DNA of 64,000 nt from Cystobacter fuscus (GTDB taxonomy: Bacteria; Myxococcota; Myxococcia; Myxococcales; Myxococcaceae). Positions 17,498 to 27,719 of the stretch are shown here, piece after piece. The notes beneath the pieces are model-generated. The model saw only the letters and a list, made by a program, of their open reading frames with translations. It was not told the origin of the DNA and did no database searches. The DNA lies in NCBI RefSeq assembly GCF_002305875.1, contig NZ_CP022098.1, positions 8,990,001-9,054,000 on the forward strand, written 5' to 3'. The translations under genes were made by a program, and so were the position numbers. Every line of letters begins with the position of its first letter. The stretch's first letter is position 1.

Positions 17498-19006
17498 ATG
17501 AATCGATTCAAGCTGCTTTCAGCACTGGGCCTGCTGGTCCTCGCGTGGTCTTCAACGGCCCAAGCACTGACCTATGGAGTGAATCTTCATCCAGCGCACG
17601 TCCGCACGGTGGATCAGGCCAGACAAACGGCGCTGGTGTTGAGCCAGAGGAACATCCGCTCCGTCCGGTTGGACATCTCCCCCCAGTCGGACATCAACTG
17701 GCTCACCCAGGTCGTGACGGCATTCAAGGAGCGCAACATCCAGCTGGAAGCCATGCTGTACGATCCGAAGAACAACAGCTACACCTGTGGAACCCAGGCC
17801 ACGGAACAGCAGGCCTATGATGCCACCTGGAACATCGTCAATCAGATGAAGCATCTGATCCGGGACTGGGAGATCCAGAACGAGCGGCAACTGCGGATCG
17901 CGCCTGGCTCGTCCGCCATGGATGCGTCACCGTACAACAACGACTGTGGCCTGCGTGAAGCCGCCGTCAACCGTGGGATGTCCCGAGCCATCAGGGACGT
18001 CCGGGCCAGCTCCGGAGTTCCCTTGCGGATCATCCTGGGGTTCATCGGCCGTGGCTATGGCTTCATCGACTTCATGGTCTCGCAAGGCGTGGAGTTCGAT
18101 GTCCTGGGTTATCACATCTATCCCTGGGCGGAGCAGACGAGCCTCGACACGGACCCCTGGTTCGGTACTGGTGGGCTCTTCGCCAACATGGTCCGCTTCA
18201 ACAAGCCCGTCAGGATCAATGAGTTCAATTGCGCGGAAGTCTACGCGGGAGACCCCAACACGCCTTATGGCGGCAGGACCCCGTACGAGAACCTCCCCGG
18301 CAAGCCGATGACCGAGGCCTGCTTCCGGGGCATCACGAAGCACCTGAACATCATCTTGTCCCAGACGAAGGTCAACATCGAGTCGGTCTCCTTCTACGAG
18401 CTGCTGGATCAGCCGGAGCTCAATTCGATGTCCGAGAGCCGCTTCGGATTGATGTATGACCTCAACACGCCCAAGGTCCACCTCTTCCTGGCATCTGCTT
18501 TCGCTGGAGGAAGCCTCAGCGCGGCGGAGAGGACCACGATCACCAGCCGCGGGCTGCTGACCGATGCGCAGATCAACGCGAACCAGGCCGCGGCGGGTGG
18601 ACAGCCACCTCCCGTGGTCGCCAACGCGATGACCCATGCGGACTACGTGAAGTACCTCTACGAGATCCTCCTGGGGCGCGTGGGCGATGCGACGGGGTTG
18701 ACCACCTGGACCAACGCCCTCACCAATGGCTCCATGACCCGCATTCAAGTGCAGGTCGCCTTCCTCGACTCCAACGAGTACCGCACCAACAGGCTCGCCA
18801 CGGGGAACTACACCCCCGCCTCGACGCTGAACGCGATGTCCAACACCTACTTCGTCACCTATGCATACGCGGTCTTGTTGGGCAGGGATCCCGATGCCTC
18901 CGGGCTCGCCGCTTACGTGAATGCACTGCAAACGGGAACGACACGAAGCGACGTGGTGAAGGCCCTCATCTCCAGCAACGAGTACAAGACGCGGCACGGG
19001 CGCTAG
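17498..19006 (+). CDS. Secreted clan-A-type glycosidase-like protein with two DUF4214 domains
   Basis: The protein is 502 aa; ATG follows CAGGGAGAACC. A Sec signal (MNRFKLLSALGLLVLAWSSTAQA) precedes a TIM-barrel-like region of about 330 residues. DWEIQNER (about 122-129) has the Asn-Glu acid/base signature, and RINEFNCAE (about 238-246) provides a candidate nucleophile Glu at the end of a strand, as in GH-A glycosidases. Two C-terminal DUF4214 repeats follow, each with the pattern YLYEILLGRxxDxxGL...FLxSNEY. DUF4214 is common in secreted or S-layer-associated proteins. Substrate is unknown; action on an extracellular polysaccharide is likely. Confidence 0.75.
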   Translation: MNRFKLLSALGLLVLAWSSTAQALTYGVNLHPAHVRTVDQARQTALVLSQRNIRSVRLDISPQSDINWLTQVVTAFKERNIQLEAMLYDPKNNSYTCGTQATEQQAYDATWNIVNQMKHLIRDWEIQNERQLRIAPGSSAMDASPYNNDCGLREAAVNRGMSRAIRDVRASSGVPLRIILGFIGRGYGFIDFMVSQGVEFDVLGYHIYPWAEQTSLDTDPWFGTGGLFANMVRFNKPVRINEFNCAEVYAGDPNTPYGGRTPYENLPGKPMTEACFRGITKHLNIILSQTKVNIESVSFYELLDQPELNSMSESRFGLMYDLNTPKVHLFLASAFAGGSLSAAERTTITSRGLLTDAQINANQAAAGGQPPPVVANAMTHADYVKYLYEILLGRVGDATGLTTWTNALTNGSMTRIQVQVAFLDSNEYRTNRLATGNYTPASTLNAMSNTYFVTYAYAVLLGRDPDASGLAAYVNALQTGTTRSDVVKALISSNEYKTRHGR

Positions 19007-19320
19007 GCCCTCGCTGTCGCGGCTTCGCACCAGCCCGCCGGCCCGCCACCTGGCCGCCTGCCCCCGCCCGCCGCACTCCAGGTGTCTGGCAAAGACTCTC
19101 AGCACGGGTCCACCCCACGGAGGCACCACGCGCGGGCTGCTCCCACCACTCGGTGAGTGAAAAGGGTTGGCGTCCTGGCGCAAGTGGGAAGGGTCCCCGC
19201 CTCGGAGGAGGCGGAGTGGACGTGGGGGACCACGTTGCGCGACGATCTCCTCCCCTTCACGGTCCCGTCCCCACGGACGGATCTTCCGCACGACAGCCAT
19301 TGCCCAGGAGGTGCGGCCGT
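19007..19320. other. Intergenic region before the Pkn kinase
   Basis: No gene is supported. An open frame joining the kinase from 19153 is very likely spurious, because the strong AGGAGGT site lies just before 19321. Confidence 0.5.
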
Positions 19321-21084
19321 ATGAGCAATTCCGACGATGAGATGGTGATGCGCGACGAGCGCCAGCTACCGCCGCCTTCCCTGGACGAATCCGAGAGGGT
19401 GTGGGAGGCCACCGTCGTCAGGGACGTCGTGGTGGGCCAGCGGATCGGCGAGTACGAGGTGCGCCGGCGCATTGGCAGCGGAGGAATGGGCGTCGTCTAC
19501 GAGGGCGAGCACCCCATCATCGGCCGCAAGGTCGCCATCAAGCTCATCCGCCCCGACTCCTCCGAGGGCGTCCGCTCGCGAGACCTGATCGCGGAGGCGC
19601 GCGCCACCAGCGCCATCCGCCACCGCGGCATCATCGACATCTTCGGCTTCGGCACGCTCCCGGGACTCGGCCAGTACCTCATCATGGAGTACCTCACCGG
19701 GCGTCCGTTCGACGAGGTCCTCCATGACCGGGGCGCGCTGCCGCCCGCCGAGGCCATCCAGCTCATCCTCGAGGTGCTCGGCGCGCTGTCGGCCGCGCAC
19801 GGCGTGGGCGTCATCCACCGAGACCTCAAGCCGGGCAACCTCTTCGTGGTGCAGGAGTCCAACGGCACCGAGTACATGAAGGTGCTCGACTTCGGCCTGG
19901 CCAAGCAGGCCGCGGCGCCCCACTCCGCCACGCCCCAGACCCGCGCGAGCATGATCGTGGGCACGCCGGACTACATGGCGCCAGAGCAGGCGTGTGGGCA
20001 GGAGGTGAGCCCGCGCACGGACCTGTACGCGGTGGGCATCATCCTGTTCGAGATGCTCACGGGACGGCTGCCCTTCCAGGCGGCGACGCCCATGCAGGTG
20101 GCCATCCACCAGGTGCAGACGCCGCCACCCGCGCCGTCGTCCCTCGTGGAAGGACTGCCGCCCGAGCTCGACATGCTCGTCCTGCGCCTGCTGGCGAAGA
20201 AGCCCGAGCAGCGACCGGCCTCGGCGGATGAGGTGGCGCGCGAGCTGAAGTTCATCTCCCGGACGCTCGCCACGGAGTCGACCCGGGTGACCACCCCTCC
20301 CCGAAGCGCGCCGGAGCCCCTCCCGGCTCCTCGGGCCCAGGTCCGGCAAGGGGCCGCCCGGGCGGCGGCTCCGCGCTCTCCGAGCAGCAGGCGCTCGGGG
20401 CGCGTCTCCTCCGTCGCGGAGACACGGGCCGCACCGAGGACCCTGTCCGGGTCGCGTCCGGCGGTCCCCGAGCCCTTGCCCACCGCGACCCGGCGAACCA
20501 CTCCGCCTCGTGACACGCGGGCCGTCATGACCGATCGGCTCGAGCGCGCGCCGAGCCCCGGCTCGCACACGGTGCGACGGGTGGCGGTAGGCGTCATCAT
20601 GCTCTTCGTGGGCCTGGGAGCGACCCTGTTCCTCCACACGCCGAAGGCCCCGGAGCCCACCAGTTCCAAACAGACGAGCCCTGTTCGCCCACCCGCCCCC
20701 AAGCCCCTGGCCGCGCCGTCCACCCAGCTCGCGACAGCACCCACCGCGGTGTCCATCCTCGGAGGGGGAGAGGTGCCCTCCCCGGTCCCGCCGAAGACCA
20801 GCCCCGACTCCTCCCGGATGGTCCGGAGCACCCCGACCGCCGAGAAGAACCACACTCCTTCCGGGGAGGGAACCCTGACCCTGGTCAGTGAGTGCTGGGC
20901 CGAGGTGTACGTGGATGGCAGCTACATGGGGAAGATGCCCCCGCTGCACGACATGCTCCTGACCGTCGGCACGCATGCGCTCGAGCTGCGCGACAATGCC
21001 GCCATCCAGAAGCGACGCCAGGAGTTCAATATTCGCCCGGGGAAGCAGACCCTCCTCGAGGTCACCTGTCAGCTCGAGGACTAG
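19321..21084 (+). CDS. Transmembrane Ser/Thr protein kinase (Pkn type) with PEGA-like C-terminus
   Basis: The protein is 587 aa with start ATG 19321 after CAGGAGGTG. The kinase domain (about 40-310) has the Gly loop IGSGGMGVVYEG, VAIKLI lysine, HRDLKPGNLF catalytic loop, DFGLAK and MAPEQA, so it should be active. A Pro/Arg-rich linker leads to a membrane helix (VAVGVIMLFVGLGATLFL, about 422-440). The periplasmic part is Pro/Ser-rich and ends with a PEGA-like module (AEVYVDGSYMGKMPPLHDM...). It probably reads an envelope signal. The next gene starts 32 bases on and encodes an exported TPR/barrel protein, a likely partner. Confidence 0.9.
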   Translation: MSNSDDEMVMRDERQLPPPSLDESERVWEATVVRDVVVGQRIGEYEVRRRIGSGGMGVVYEGEHPIIGRKVAIKLIRPDSSEGVRSRDLIAEARATSAIRHRGIIDIFGFGTLPGLGQYLIMEYLTGRPFDEVLHDRGALPPAEAIQLILEVLGALSAAHGVGVIHRDLKPGNLFVVQESNGTEYMKVLDFGLAKQAAAPHSATPQTRASMIVGTPDYMAPEQACGQEVSPRTDLYAVGIILFEMLTGRLPFQAATPMQVAIHQVQTPPPAPSSLVEGLPPELDMLVLRLLAKKPEQRPASADEVARELKFISRTLATESTRVTTPPRSAPEPLPAPRAQVRQGAARAAAPRSPSSRRSGRVSSVAETRAAPRTLSGSRPAVPEPLPTATRRTTPPRDTRAVMTDRLERAPSPGSHTVRRVAVGVIMLFVGLGATLFLHTPKAPEPTSSKQTSPVRPPAPKPLAAPSTQLATAPTAVSILGGGEVPSPVPPKTSPDSSRMVRSTPTAEKNHTPSGEGTLTLVSECWAEVYVDGSYMGKMPPLHDMLLTVGTHALELRDNAAIQKRRQEFNIRPGKQTLLEVTCQLED

Positions 21085-21116
21085 AGCCCTCCCTCCGTCA
21101 GGAGCCGTGTCTTTCC

Positions 21117-21971
21117 ATGTCCCCGCGTGCCTTTGTCCTGATGGTCCTCCTCGCCCCGCTGGCCGCGTGGTCGCAGCCGCGCGGCGTCGATTTCTACAAG
21201 CGTGGCCAGTACGAAAAAGCGATCGACAAGCTTCAGCAGGAAGCGGACGACCCGAGCTCCTCCTCGAAGGAGCAGGCGCTCGCGCGTGCCTACCTCGCCG
21301 CATCGATGCATGCGCTCGGCATGAAGGACGAGGCCCGCGCGCAGCTCGAGGAGCTCGCGCGGCGCCACCCCGAGCAGCGGGTGGACACCAGGCGCTTTCC
21401 TCCTGACTTCGTGGCGTTGGCGGACCTGGCTCGGGAGGACGTGGAGGCCGAGCGGCTCCGGGCGGAAGCCGAGGCCCGGGCAGCCGAGCAGCAACGGAGC
21501 ACGGTGGTAGCCGAGCCGTCGCGACCCGACGAGGCAAGGCACGAGGACGAGCATCAGGCCATACGGTCCGGGCCGGACACCTCCTTCCGGCTGCGCCCGG
21601 AGGTCTTCGGCTACGTCGACATGCTGGGCCAGGGCGCCCGGGGGTTTGGAGTGGGGGTCAACCTGGGCTACGGAGGACTGGACTCCAGCGCGCGACTGCT
21701 TCCGGGACCCGCTGGCCGGTGGGGAATGGGACTGGAGCTGGGCTACCTCCTGGGTCGCGGCCTCATCCAGCCGCGCATCGCCCTGCGCGGTACGCTGGTG
21801 ACGGGCGTGGGCGCCGGCGGGGGTGGCACCGTGGGGGTGCGGGTGACCCCCTTGTCCCGGCTGACCTTCCTGGTGGACGTGGGCGTCGAGAAGCTCGCGG
21901 TGAGCGCGCCAGAGCGCTTCCGCAGTGTGCTCCTGACGGCCTCGGCTGGGGCGGGCGTCCCCCTGCTCTAG
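21117..21971 (+). CDS. Exported TPR-like protein with C-terminal barrel-like region
   Basis: The protein is 284 aa with a Sec signal (MSPRAFVLMVLLAPLAAWSQ). Residues 25-90 form TPR-like helices (FYKRGQYEKAIDKLQQEA, YLAASMHALGMKDEARAQLEELARRHPEQ). An Ala/Glu/Arg-rich coiled stretch follows. The last 120 residues are Gly-rich and alternating, as in outer-membrane barrels (GVGVNLGYGGLDSSARL, GMGLELGYLLGRG). It is co-directional and close behind the Pkn kinase, probably in one transcript. No specific family is recognised. Confidence 0.7.
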   Translation: MSPRAFVLMVLLAPLAAWSQPRGVDFYKRGQYEKAIDKLQQEADDPSSSSKEQALARAYLAASMHALGMKDEARAQLEELARRHPEQRVDTRRFPPDFVALADLAREDVEAERLRAEAEARAAEQQRSTVVAEPSRPDEARHEDEHQAIRSGPDTSFRLRPEVFGYVDMLGQGARGFGVGVNLGYGGLDSSARLLPGPAGRWGMGLELGYLLGRGLIQPRIALRGTLVTGVGAGGGGTVGVRVTPLSRLTFLVDVGVEKLAVSAPERFRSVLLTASAGAGVPLL

Positions 21972-22134
21972 CCGGCGACTGGGGGAAGCGGAACATCATC
22001 CGCTCGCCTTCCTGCTCCATGGCATGGAGCCCCTCGAGCAGCTCGCTGAATCCGAATCCGGAACCGGCGCGGCCTGTCAAGCAGCCAAGGGGCAAGCATC
22101 CAGAACCAGATTATTTTCCGCCGTAACCAGTACT

Positions 22135-22154
22135 GTTCTCGATAATACGAGAAC
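22135..22154. promoter_or_regulatory. Perfect inverted repeat upstream of trifunctional kinase 1
   Basis: GTTCTCG-ATAATA-CGAGAAC is a perfect 7-bp inverted repeat around an AT-only spacer, about 115 bases before the kinase start at 22270. The surrounding 60 bases are AT-rich for this genome. It looks like a regulator site or a promoter-proximal operator. The binding protein is unknown. Confidence 0.4.
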
Positions 22155-22269
22155 TGCACCCCATGGGAGCCCCGGCAGCGGGCCGGCACCAGCCCCGTCC
22201 GCGAGTCGCGAGCCATCGCCCTCCGGATCGTGGGGAGCGGGGGGCTCAACCAAGGTGGACAGTCTTCAT

Positions 22270-25200
22270 ATGGTCGGCATTCCTGGCTACACGCTGATCG
22301 ACAAGCTCAAGTCGACGAGCACGAACATCTTGTACCGCGCGGTGCGCGACTCGGATCGCCTGCCCGTCATCGTCAAGATGCCCATGTCCGCGAACCCCGG
22401 CACTCGCGAGCACGACGACTACCGCCGGGAGCACGCCATCCTGCAGCGGCTGAGCGAGGTGCGCGGCGTGCCCCGGGCCCTGGGATGCGAGCTGAGCGGC
22501 GGGCGGCCGGTGCTCCTGCTGGAAGGAGAAGGCGGAACCGCCCTGTCCGACACCGTGGGGACTCCGCTCGGCGTGGAGCGCTTCCTCGAGCTGGCCATCT
22601 CCCTGGCGTCAACGCTCACGGAGATCCACCGTCGCGGCGTCATCCACAAGGACATCAAGCCCGCCAACATCATCCTCCTGCCCTCGGGGGAAACGCGCAT
22701 CATCGACTTCGGGAGCGCCACCGTCCAGAGCGTGGAGCACGTGGAGGCGGCCCCCGCCCTCCTCATCGAGGGAACCCTGGCCTACATGTCCCCGGAGCAG
22801 ACCGGGCGGATGAACCGCTCGGTGGACTACCGCACCGATCTCTACTCCCTGGGGGTCACCTTCTACGAGCTGCTCACCGGCACCCTGCCCTTCCACGGGG
22901 GCGATGCGCTCGAGTGGTTCCACGCCCACATGGCGCAGATCCCGAGAACGCCACACGAGCGCGTCCCGGCCATTCCCCCCACCCTGTCCGCCATCGTGAT
23001 GAAGCTGCTGGCCAAGGTGGCCGAGGAGCGCTACCAGGGCGCCGACGGGCTGAAGGCGGACCTGCTGCGCTGCCAGGAGGCGCTCGGCCGGGAAGGAGAA
23101 CTCGAGCCGTTCCCCCTGGGCGAGCACGACATCCCCACCCACTTCCAGATGCCCCAGCGGCTCTATGGGCGCGAAGCGCAGGTGAACACGCTGCTCCAGT
23201 CCTTCGAGCGCATTGCCCGGGGCGGGCATCCGGAGCTGGTGCTGATCAGCGGCTACTCCGGCATCGGGAAGTCCGCGGTGGTGCACGAGCTGTACCGGCC
23301 CGTCGTACAGCGGCGAGGCCTCTTCCTCGATGGCAAGTTCGACCAGTTCCAGCGGGACATCCCCTACGCCACCCTGGCCCAGGCCATCCGAGGCCTGGTG
23401 CGCCAGCTGCTGGCCGGCACCGACGCGGAGCTCGAGGTATGGCGCCAACAGCTCTGTGAGGCGTGGGAGGACAGCGGGCAGTTCCTCGTGGATCTGGTCC
23501 CCCAGCTCGAGCTCGTCGTGGGCAAGCAACCACCGCTCCCCACGCTCTCACCCGCCGAGTCGCACCACCGCTTCGACTGGGTCTTCCAGCGCTTCCTCGG
23601 GGTGCTCTCCACCCCCGCGCACCCGCTCGTCGTCTTCCTGGATGACCTGCAGTGGGCCGACGTGGCCAGCCTCCGGCTCATCCGCCACCTCTTCACCCAC
23701 CCGGACACCCCGCCGTTGTTGATGATCGGCGCCTACCGCGACAACGAGGTCAGCCCCTCCCACCCGCTGATGCTGGCGCGGGAGGAGCTGCGCAAGGGCG
23801 GCGCGTGGGTGGCCGAACTCCGACTCGAGCCCCTGAGCCAGGAACAACTGCGGCAGATCATCACCGATGCGCTCCCGGGCGCGGAGCAGGAGGTCATCGA
23901 GCCGCTCTCGGACCTGGTGCACCAGAAGACCGGAGGCAACCCCTTCTTCTTCCTCCAGCTCATGCGGACGCTCAATCAGGACGGGCTGCTGACCCGCACG
24001 CCCGAGGGCCGCTGGCAATGGGATGAGCAGGGCATCCGGGCCCGGGCCTACTCCGACAACGTCGTCGACTTCCTGGTGGGCCGGCTGCGACAGCTCCCCG
24101 AGCAGACCCAACACCTGCTGCGCCTGGCGGCGTGCGCGGGCAACGCCTTCCCGACGCGGACCCTGGCCATCATCTCCGACAGAGCGGAGGACGAGGTGGA
24201 GCGGGGACTCGAGCCCGCGCTCCAGGAAGGCCTGTTGATGCAGGGGGGCCAGAAGCAGTACCGATTCCTCCACGACCGCATCCAGCAGGCGGCCCATGCC
24301 CTCATTCCCGAGGAGGAGCGCAAGGCCATCCACCTGCGTATCGGACGCTTGCTGCTGGCGAGCCTGACCCCGGAGGAAGCGCGCGAGAAGCTCTTCGACG
24401 TGGTGAACCAGCTCAACGCCGGGGCCGAGCTGCTCGTGCTCCCCGAGGAGCGCCACCGGGTCGCGCTGCTGAACGCCGAGGCGGGCAGGAAGGCGCAGGC
24501 CTCGACCGCGCACCGCTCGGCCATCACCTACTTCACCGCGGCCCTGTCGCTGCTGCCGGGCGACTCCTGGGAGGACGAGCACGCACTGACCTTCCAGCTC
24601 AGCCTCCAGCGAACGACGAGCGAGTTCATGAGCGGCAACACGGATGGGGCACGCCAGCTCGCGGAGGCGCTCCGCCCCCGGGCACGGACCTCCGCGCAGC
24701 TCGCGCTGGTGTCCGTGTTGTTGAGCGACATCCACATCGCCACCAGCGAGACCCTGCTCGCCGTGACCTGTCTGCTGGAGTGCCTGACCTCGCTGGGCAT
24801 GCCCATGCCCCTCCACCCCTCCCGGGAGGAGGTGGAGGTCGCCAACGCGGAGGTGTGGTCACTGATGGGAGGGCGCCCCATCGGGAGCCTCCTCGAACTG
24901 CCGCTCATGACGGACCCGGACATCCAGGTGGTGATGAGCGTCCTCGCCGCCCTGTTCACGCCCGCGCTCTTCACGGACGTCAACCTGCTCGTCCTCCACC
25001 TGTGCCGGATGGTCTCGCTCTCCCTGCGCCACGGCAACAGCGAGGCCATGACGAATGGCTATGCGTGGTACGGCATCACGCTGGGTGACCGGTTCGGGCG
25101 CTACCTGGAGGGCCATGCCTTCGGCGAGCTGGCCCTCGCCCTCGTCGAGCGCCACGGCTTCTCCACCTCCCGGGCGAGAAGCCTCTACTCGATGGAGATG

Positions 25201-27642
25201 ATCAGCGTCTGGACCCAGCCCCTCACCCTCTCACTGGAATACATCCGCAACGCCTTCCAGCTGGCCGTTCCGGCGGGCGATTTCCAGACCGCCTGCTACT
25301 GCTGCAACCACATCATCACGAATCGCCTCGTCCACGGGCACAATCTGGACGAGGTCTACCAGGAGTCGATCGCGCGCATGGACTTCGCGCGGAAGGCGGG
25401 CTACCAGGGCGTCCAGCAAGTCATCCAGCACACCCAGCGCTACATGCAGCAGCTGCGCGGCCTGGCACCCTCCTTCGAGTCGCTGAACGGAGAGGACTTC
25501 GACGAGGAGTCCTTCGAGCTCGGGCTGTCGTTGAAACCGCACATGAGCACCGTGGTGTGCTGGTACTGGATCACCAAGACGCAGTCGCGCTTCATGTGCG
25601 GCCGTTACGAGGAGGCGCGGCAGGCGTCGACCAGGGCCGAGGAACTCCTCTGGTCCTCGGTCGGCCATATCCAGCTGGTCGACTTCCACCTCTACACAGC
25701 CTTGGCCCTGTCCGCCTGCTGCGAGGACGCGGCGCCAGAAGCCCGGCGGGACTACCTCGAGGCCATGCAGCGGCACCAGCGACAGTTCGAGCTCTGGGCG
25801 AAGCACAACCCCGGCAGCTTCCGCGCGTCCGAGCGGCTGGTGTCCGCGGAGCTCGCCTACCGCCAGGGCCAGTGGGACGAGGCGATGCACGCCTACGATG
25901 CGGCGCTCCACTCCGCACGCGAGCACGGCTTCCTCCAGAACGTCGCGCTCGCCAATGAACTCGCGGCGCGCTTCTGGCTCAAGCGGGGAGTCAAGAGCAT
26001 TGCCCTGGCCTACGCCCGCGAGGCGCGGGAGACGTACCGGACGTGGGGGGCCCACGGCAAGGTCCAGCAGCTGGATGGCCAGTGGCCCTCGCTCTCCAGC
26101 ACGGCGAGCGCTCCGGACCGCGGCACCTCCGATACGACCGCGACGCATCTCGACGCGATCACCGTGGTGAAGGCCCAGCAGGCCATCTCCGGGGAGATCG
26201 TCCTGGAGCAACTGGTGTCCACGCTGCTGCGGGTGGCCATGGAGAACGCCGGCGCCCAACGAGGCGCCCTGCTGCGCCCGCTCGGCAACAAGCTGCGGCT
26301 GGTGGCCATCTCCAACGTGGTGGAGGGGGGCACCGTGGTGCTCCCGGAGGACAACGCCACCCACGAGCTGCCGTGGTCACTCCTCACCTACGTCAAGCGC
26401 ACGCACGAGCACGTGCTCATCGGGGATGCCTCCCGGCCCCATCCCTATGCCTCCGACGACTACTTCGAGCGCGGCCGGGCCAAGGCGGTGCTCTGCCTGC
26501 CGCTGCTGCGCCAGGAGGAGCTCGTCGGCGTGCTCTACCTGGAGAACAGCCTCACCGCGGACGCCTTCACCCCGGCGCGCATCCGGCTGCTCGGGCACAT
26601 CGCCTCCCAGGCCGCCATCTCCATCGAGAACGCGCGACTCTACGCCGACATCCATCAGGCCAAGGCCGCCCTGCGCGACGCCAACGACGAGCTGGAGCGG
26701 CGCGTGGACGAGCGCACGCACGAGCTCAAGGATGCCCAGGCCCGACTGGTGGAGATGGCGCGCGCGGCGGGCATGTCCGAGATCGCCTCCAACGTGCTGC
26801 ACAACGTGGGCAACGTGCTCACCAGCGCCGTCGTCAACCTCGAGACGACGCGTCACGCGGTGGGCGCGTCACGGGTCGTCCGGGTGCGGCAGGTGGCCGC
26901 GCTGCTCGAGGAGCACCGCGAGATGCTGGTGGACTTCCTCACGAAGGATCCCCGGGGAAGCCGCCTGCCCGACTACGTGTCCGCGCTCGCCGCCGAGCTC
27001 ATCAAGGAGCAGACGACCCTGCAGGAGAGCCTGGACGCCATGAACCGGCACCTGGAGCACATCCGCGCCATCGTCCAGGTGCAGCAGACCTACGCGAAGA
27101 CGCCGCTGCTCACCGAGGAGTGCGACCTGGCGCAGCTCGTCGACGACACCCTGCGCATCCAGTACGCCTCGCTCCAGCGCCACGGCGTCACCCTCACCCG
27201 CGAGTTCGCCCTCCTGCCCCGGCTGCGGCTCGACAAGCACAAGGTGATGCAGATCCTCGTCAACCTCGTGGCCAACGCCAAGTACGCCATGGACGCGATG
27301 CCCGAGCAGCATCGGCACCTGTGCGTGCGGCTCACGGCCGACAACGGGTGGGCGCGCGTCCAGGTGACGGACAGCGGCGTGGGCCTCGCGCCAGACGTCC
27401 AGGGCAAGCTCTTCACGCATGGCTTCACCACGCGCAAGGACGGCCACGGCTTCGGCCTGCACTCGAGCGCGCTGGCGGCGAAGATGCTGGGAGGGCGGCT
27501 GAGGCTGGAGAGCGAGGGCCCCGGCAAGGGGGCCACGGCCACCCTGGAGATTCCGCTCAAGCCCGAGCCCAGGGACGTCCCCCCGGAAACCGGCCGGAGG
27601 GCGCCTGGCGGGCGGCCTCCTTCGTCCGCGAATGAGCGTTGA
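22270..27642 (+). CDS. Trifunctional Ser/Thr kinase - AAA ATPase - GAF - histidine kinase, paralogue 1
   Basis: The protein is 1790 aa from ATG 22270, which aligns with the start of the paralogue at 34336. A frame open back to 22024 is probably not coding. An N-terminal eukaryote-like kinase (1-270) has VIVKMP, HKDIKPANI (about 126), DFGSA and MSPEQTGRMN but no classic Gly-rich loop. An AAA ATPase follows, with Walker A SGYSGIGKSAVV (about 327) and Walker B VVFLDDLQWAD (about 452). A long helical TPR-like region leads to a GAF domain (about 1300-1455). A DHp helix has LHNVGNVLTS (about 1508) and the HATPase has NLVANAKYAMD, DSGVGL and GHGFGLHSS. Such hybrids relay signals into multicellular behaviour. 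The ligand is unknown. Confidence 0.9.
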   Translation: MVGIPGYTLIDKLKSTSTNILYRAVRDSDRLPVIVKMPMSANPGTREHDDYRREHAILQRLSEVRGVPRALGCELSGGRPVLLLEGEGGTALSDTVGTPLGVERFLELAISLASTLTEIHRRGVIHKDIKPANIILLPSGETRIIDFGSATVQSVEHVEAAPALLIEGTLAYMSPEQTGRMNRSVDYRTDLYSLGVTFYELLTGTLPFHGGDALEWFHAHMAQIPRTPHERVPAIPPTLSAIVMKLLAKVAEERYQGADGLKADLLRCQEALGREGELEPFPLGEHDIPTHFQMPQRLYGREAQVNTLLQSFERIARGGHPELVLISGYSGIGKSAVVHELYRPVVQRRGLFLDGKFDQFQRDIPYATLAQAIRGLVRQLLAGTDAELEVWRQQLCEAWEDSGQFLVDLVPQLELVVGKQPPLPTLSPAESHHRFDWVFQRFLGVLSTPAHPLVVFLDDLQWADVASLRLIRHLFTHPDTPPLLMIGAYRDNEVSPSHPLMLAREELRKGGAWVAELRLEPLSQEQLRQIITDALPGAEQEVIEPLSDLVHQKTGGNPFFFLQLMRTLNQDGLLTRTPEGRWQWDEQGIRARAYSDNVVDFLVGRLRQLPEQTQHLLRLAACAGNAFPTRTLAIISDRAEDEVERGLEPALQEGLLMQGGQKQYRFLHDRIQQAAHALIPEEERKAIHLRIGRLLLASLTPEEAREKLFDVVNQLNAGAELLVLPEERHRVALLNAEAGRKAQASTAHRSAITYFTAALSLLPGDSWEDEHALTFQLSLQRTTSEFMSGNTDGARQLAEALRPRARTSAQLALVSVLLSDIHIATSETLLAVTCLLECLTSLGMPMPLHPSREEVEVANAEVWSLMGGRPIGSLLELPLMTDPDIQVVMSVLAALFTPALFTDVNLLVLHLCRMVSLSLRHGNSEAMTNGYAWYGITLGDRFGRYLEGHAFGELALALVERHGFSTSRARSLYSMEMISVWTQPLTLSLEYIRNAFQLAVPAGDFQTACYCCNHIITNRLVHGHNLDEVYQESIARMDFARKAGYQGVQQVIQHTQRYMQQLRGLAPSFESLNGEDFDEESFELGLSLKPHMSTVVCWYWITKTQSRFMCGRYEEARQASTRAEELLWSSVGHIQLVDFHLYTALALSACCEDAAPEARRDYLEAMQRHQRQFELWAKHNPGSFRASERLVSAELAYRQGQWDEAMHAYDAALHSAREHGFLQNVALANELAARFWLKRGVKSIALAYAREARETYRTWGAHGKVQQLDGQWPSLSSTASAPDRGTSDTTATHLDAITVVKAQQAISGEIVLEQLVSTLLRVAMENAGAQRGALLRPLGNKLRLVAISNVVEGGTVVLPEDNATHELPWSLLTYVKRTHEHVLIGDASRPHPYASDDYFERGRAKAVLCLPLLRQEELVGVLYLENSLTADAFTPARIRLLGHIASQAAISIENARLYADIHQAKAALRDANDELERRVDERTHELKDAQARLVEMARAAGMSEIASNVLHNVGNVLTSAVVNLETTRHAVGASRVVRVRQVAALLEEHREMLVDFLTKDPRGSRLPDYVSALAAELIKEQTTLQESLDAMNRHLEHIRAIVQVQQTYAKTPLLTEECDLAQLVDDTLRIQYASLQRHGVTLTREFALLPRLRLDKHKVMQILVNLVANAKYAMDAMPEQHRHLCVRLTADNGWARVQVTDSGVGLAPDVQGKLFTHGFTTRKDGHGFGLHSSALAAKMLGGRLRLESEGPGKGATATLEIPLKPEPRDVPPETGRRAPGGRPPSSANER

Positions 27643-27719
27643 CTGGAAACCGTGGCACCTTTTCCTACCCGCGCCGGGCGGCCGTCACGGCATGCTGGGC
27701 GCTTCTTCGGGGTGAATAC

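Noticed and set aside
22024-22269. N-terminal extension of trifunctional kinase 1
   Set aside because: The extension is Ser/Pro/Gly-rich, covers the AT-rich operator-like region, and the paralogue starts exactly at the aligned IPGY segment.
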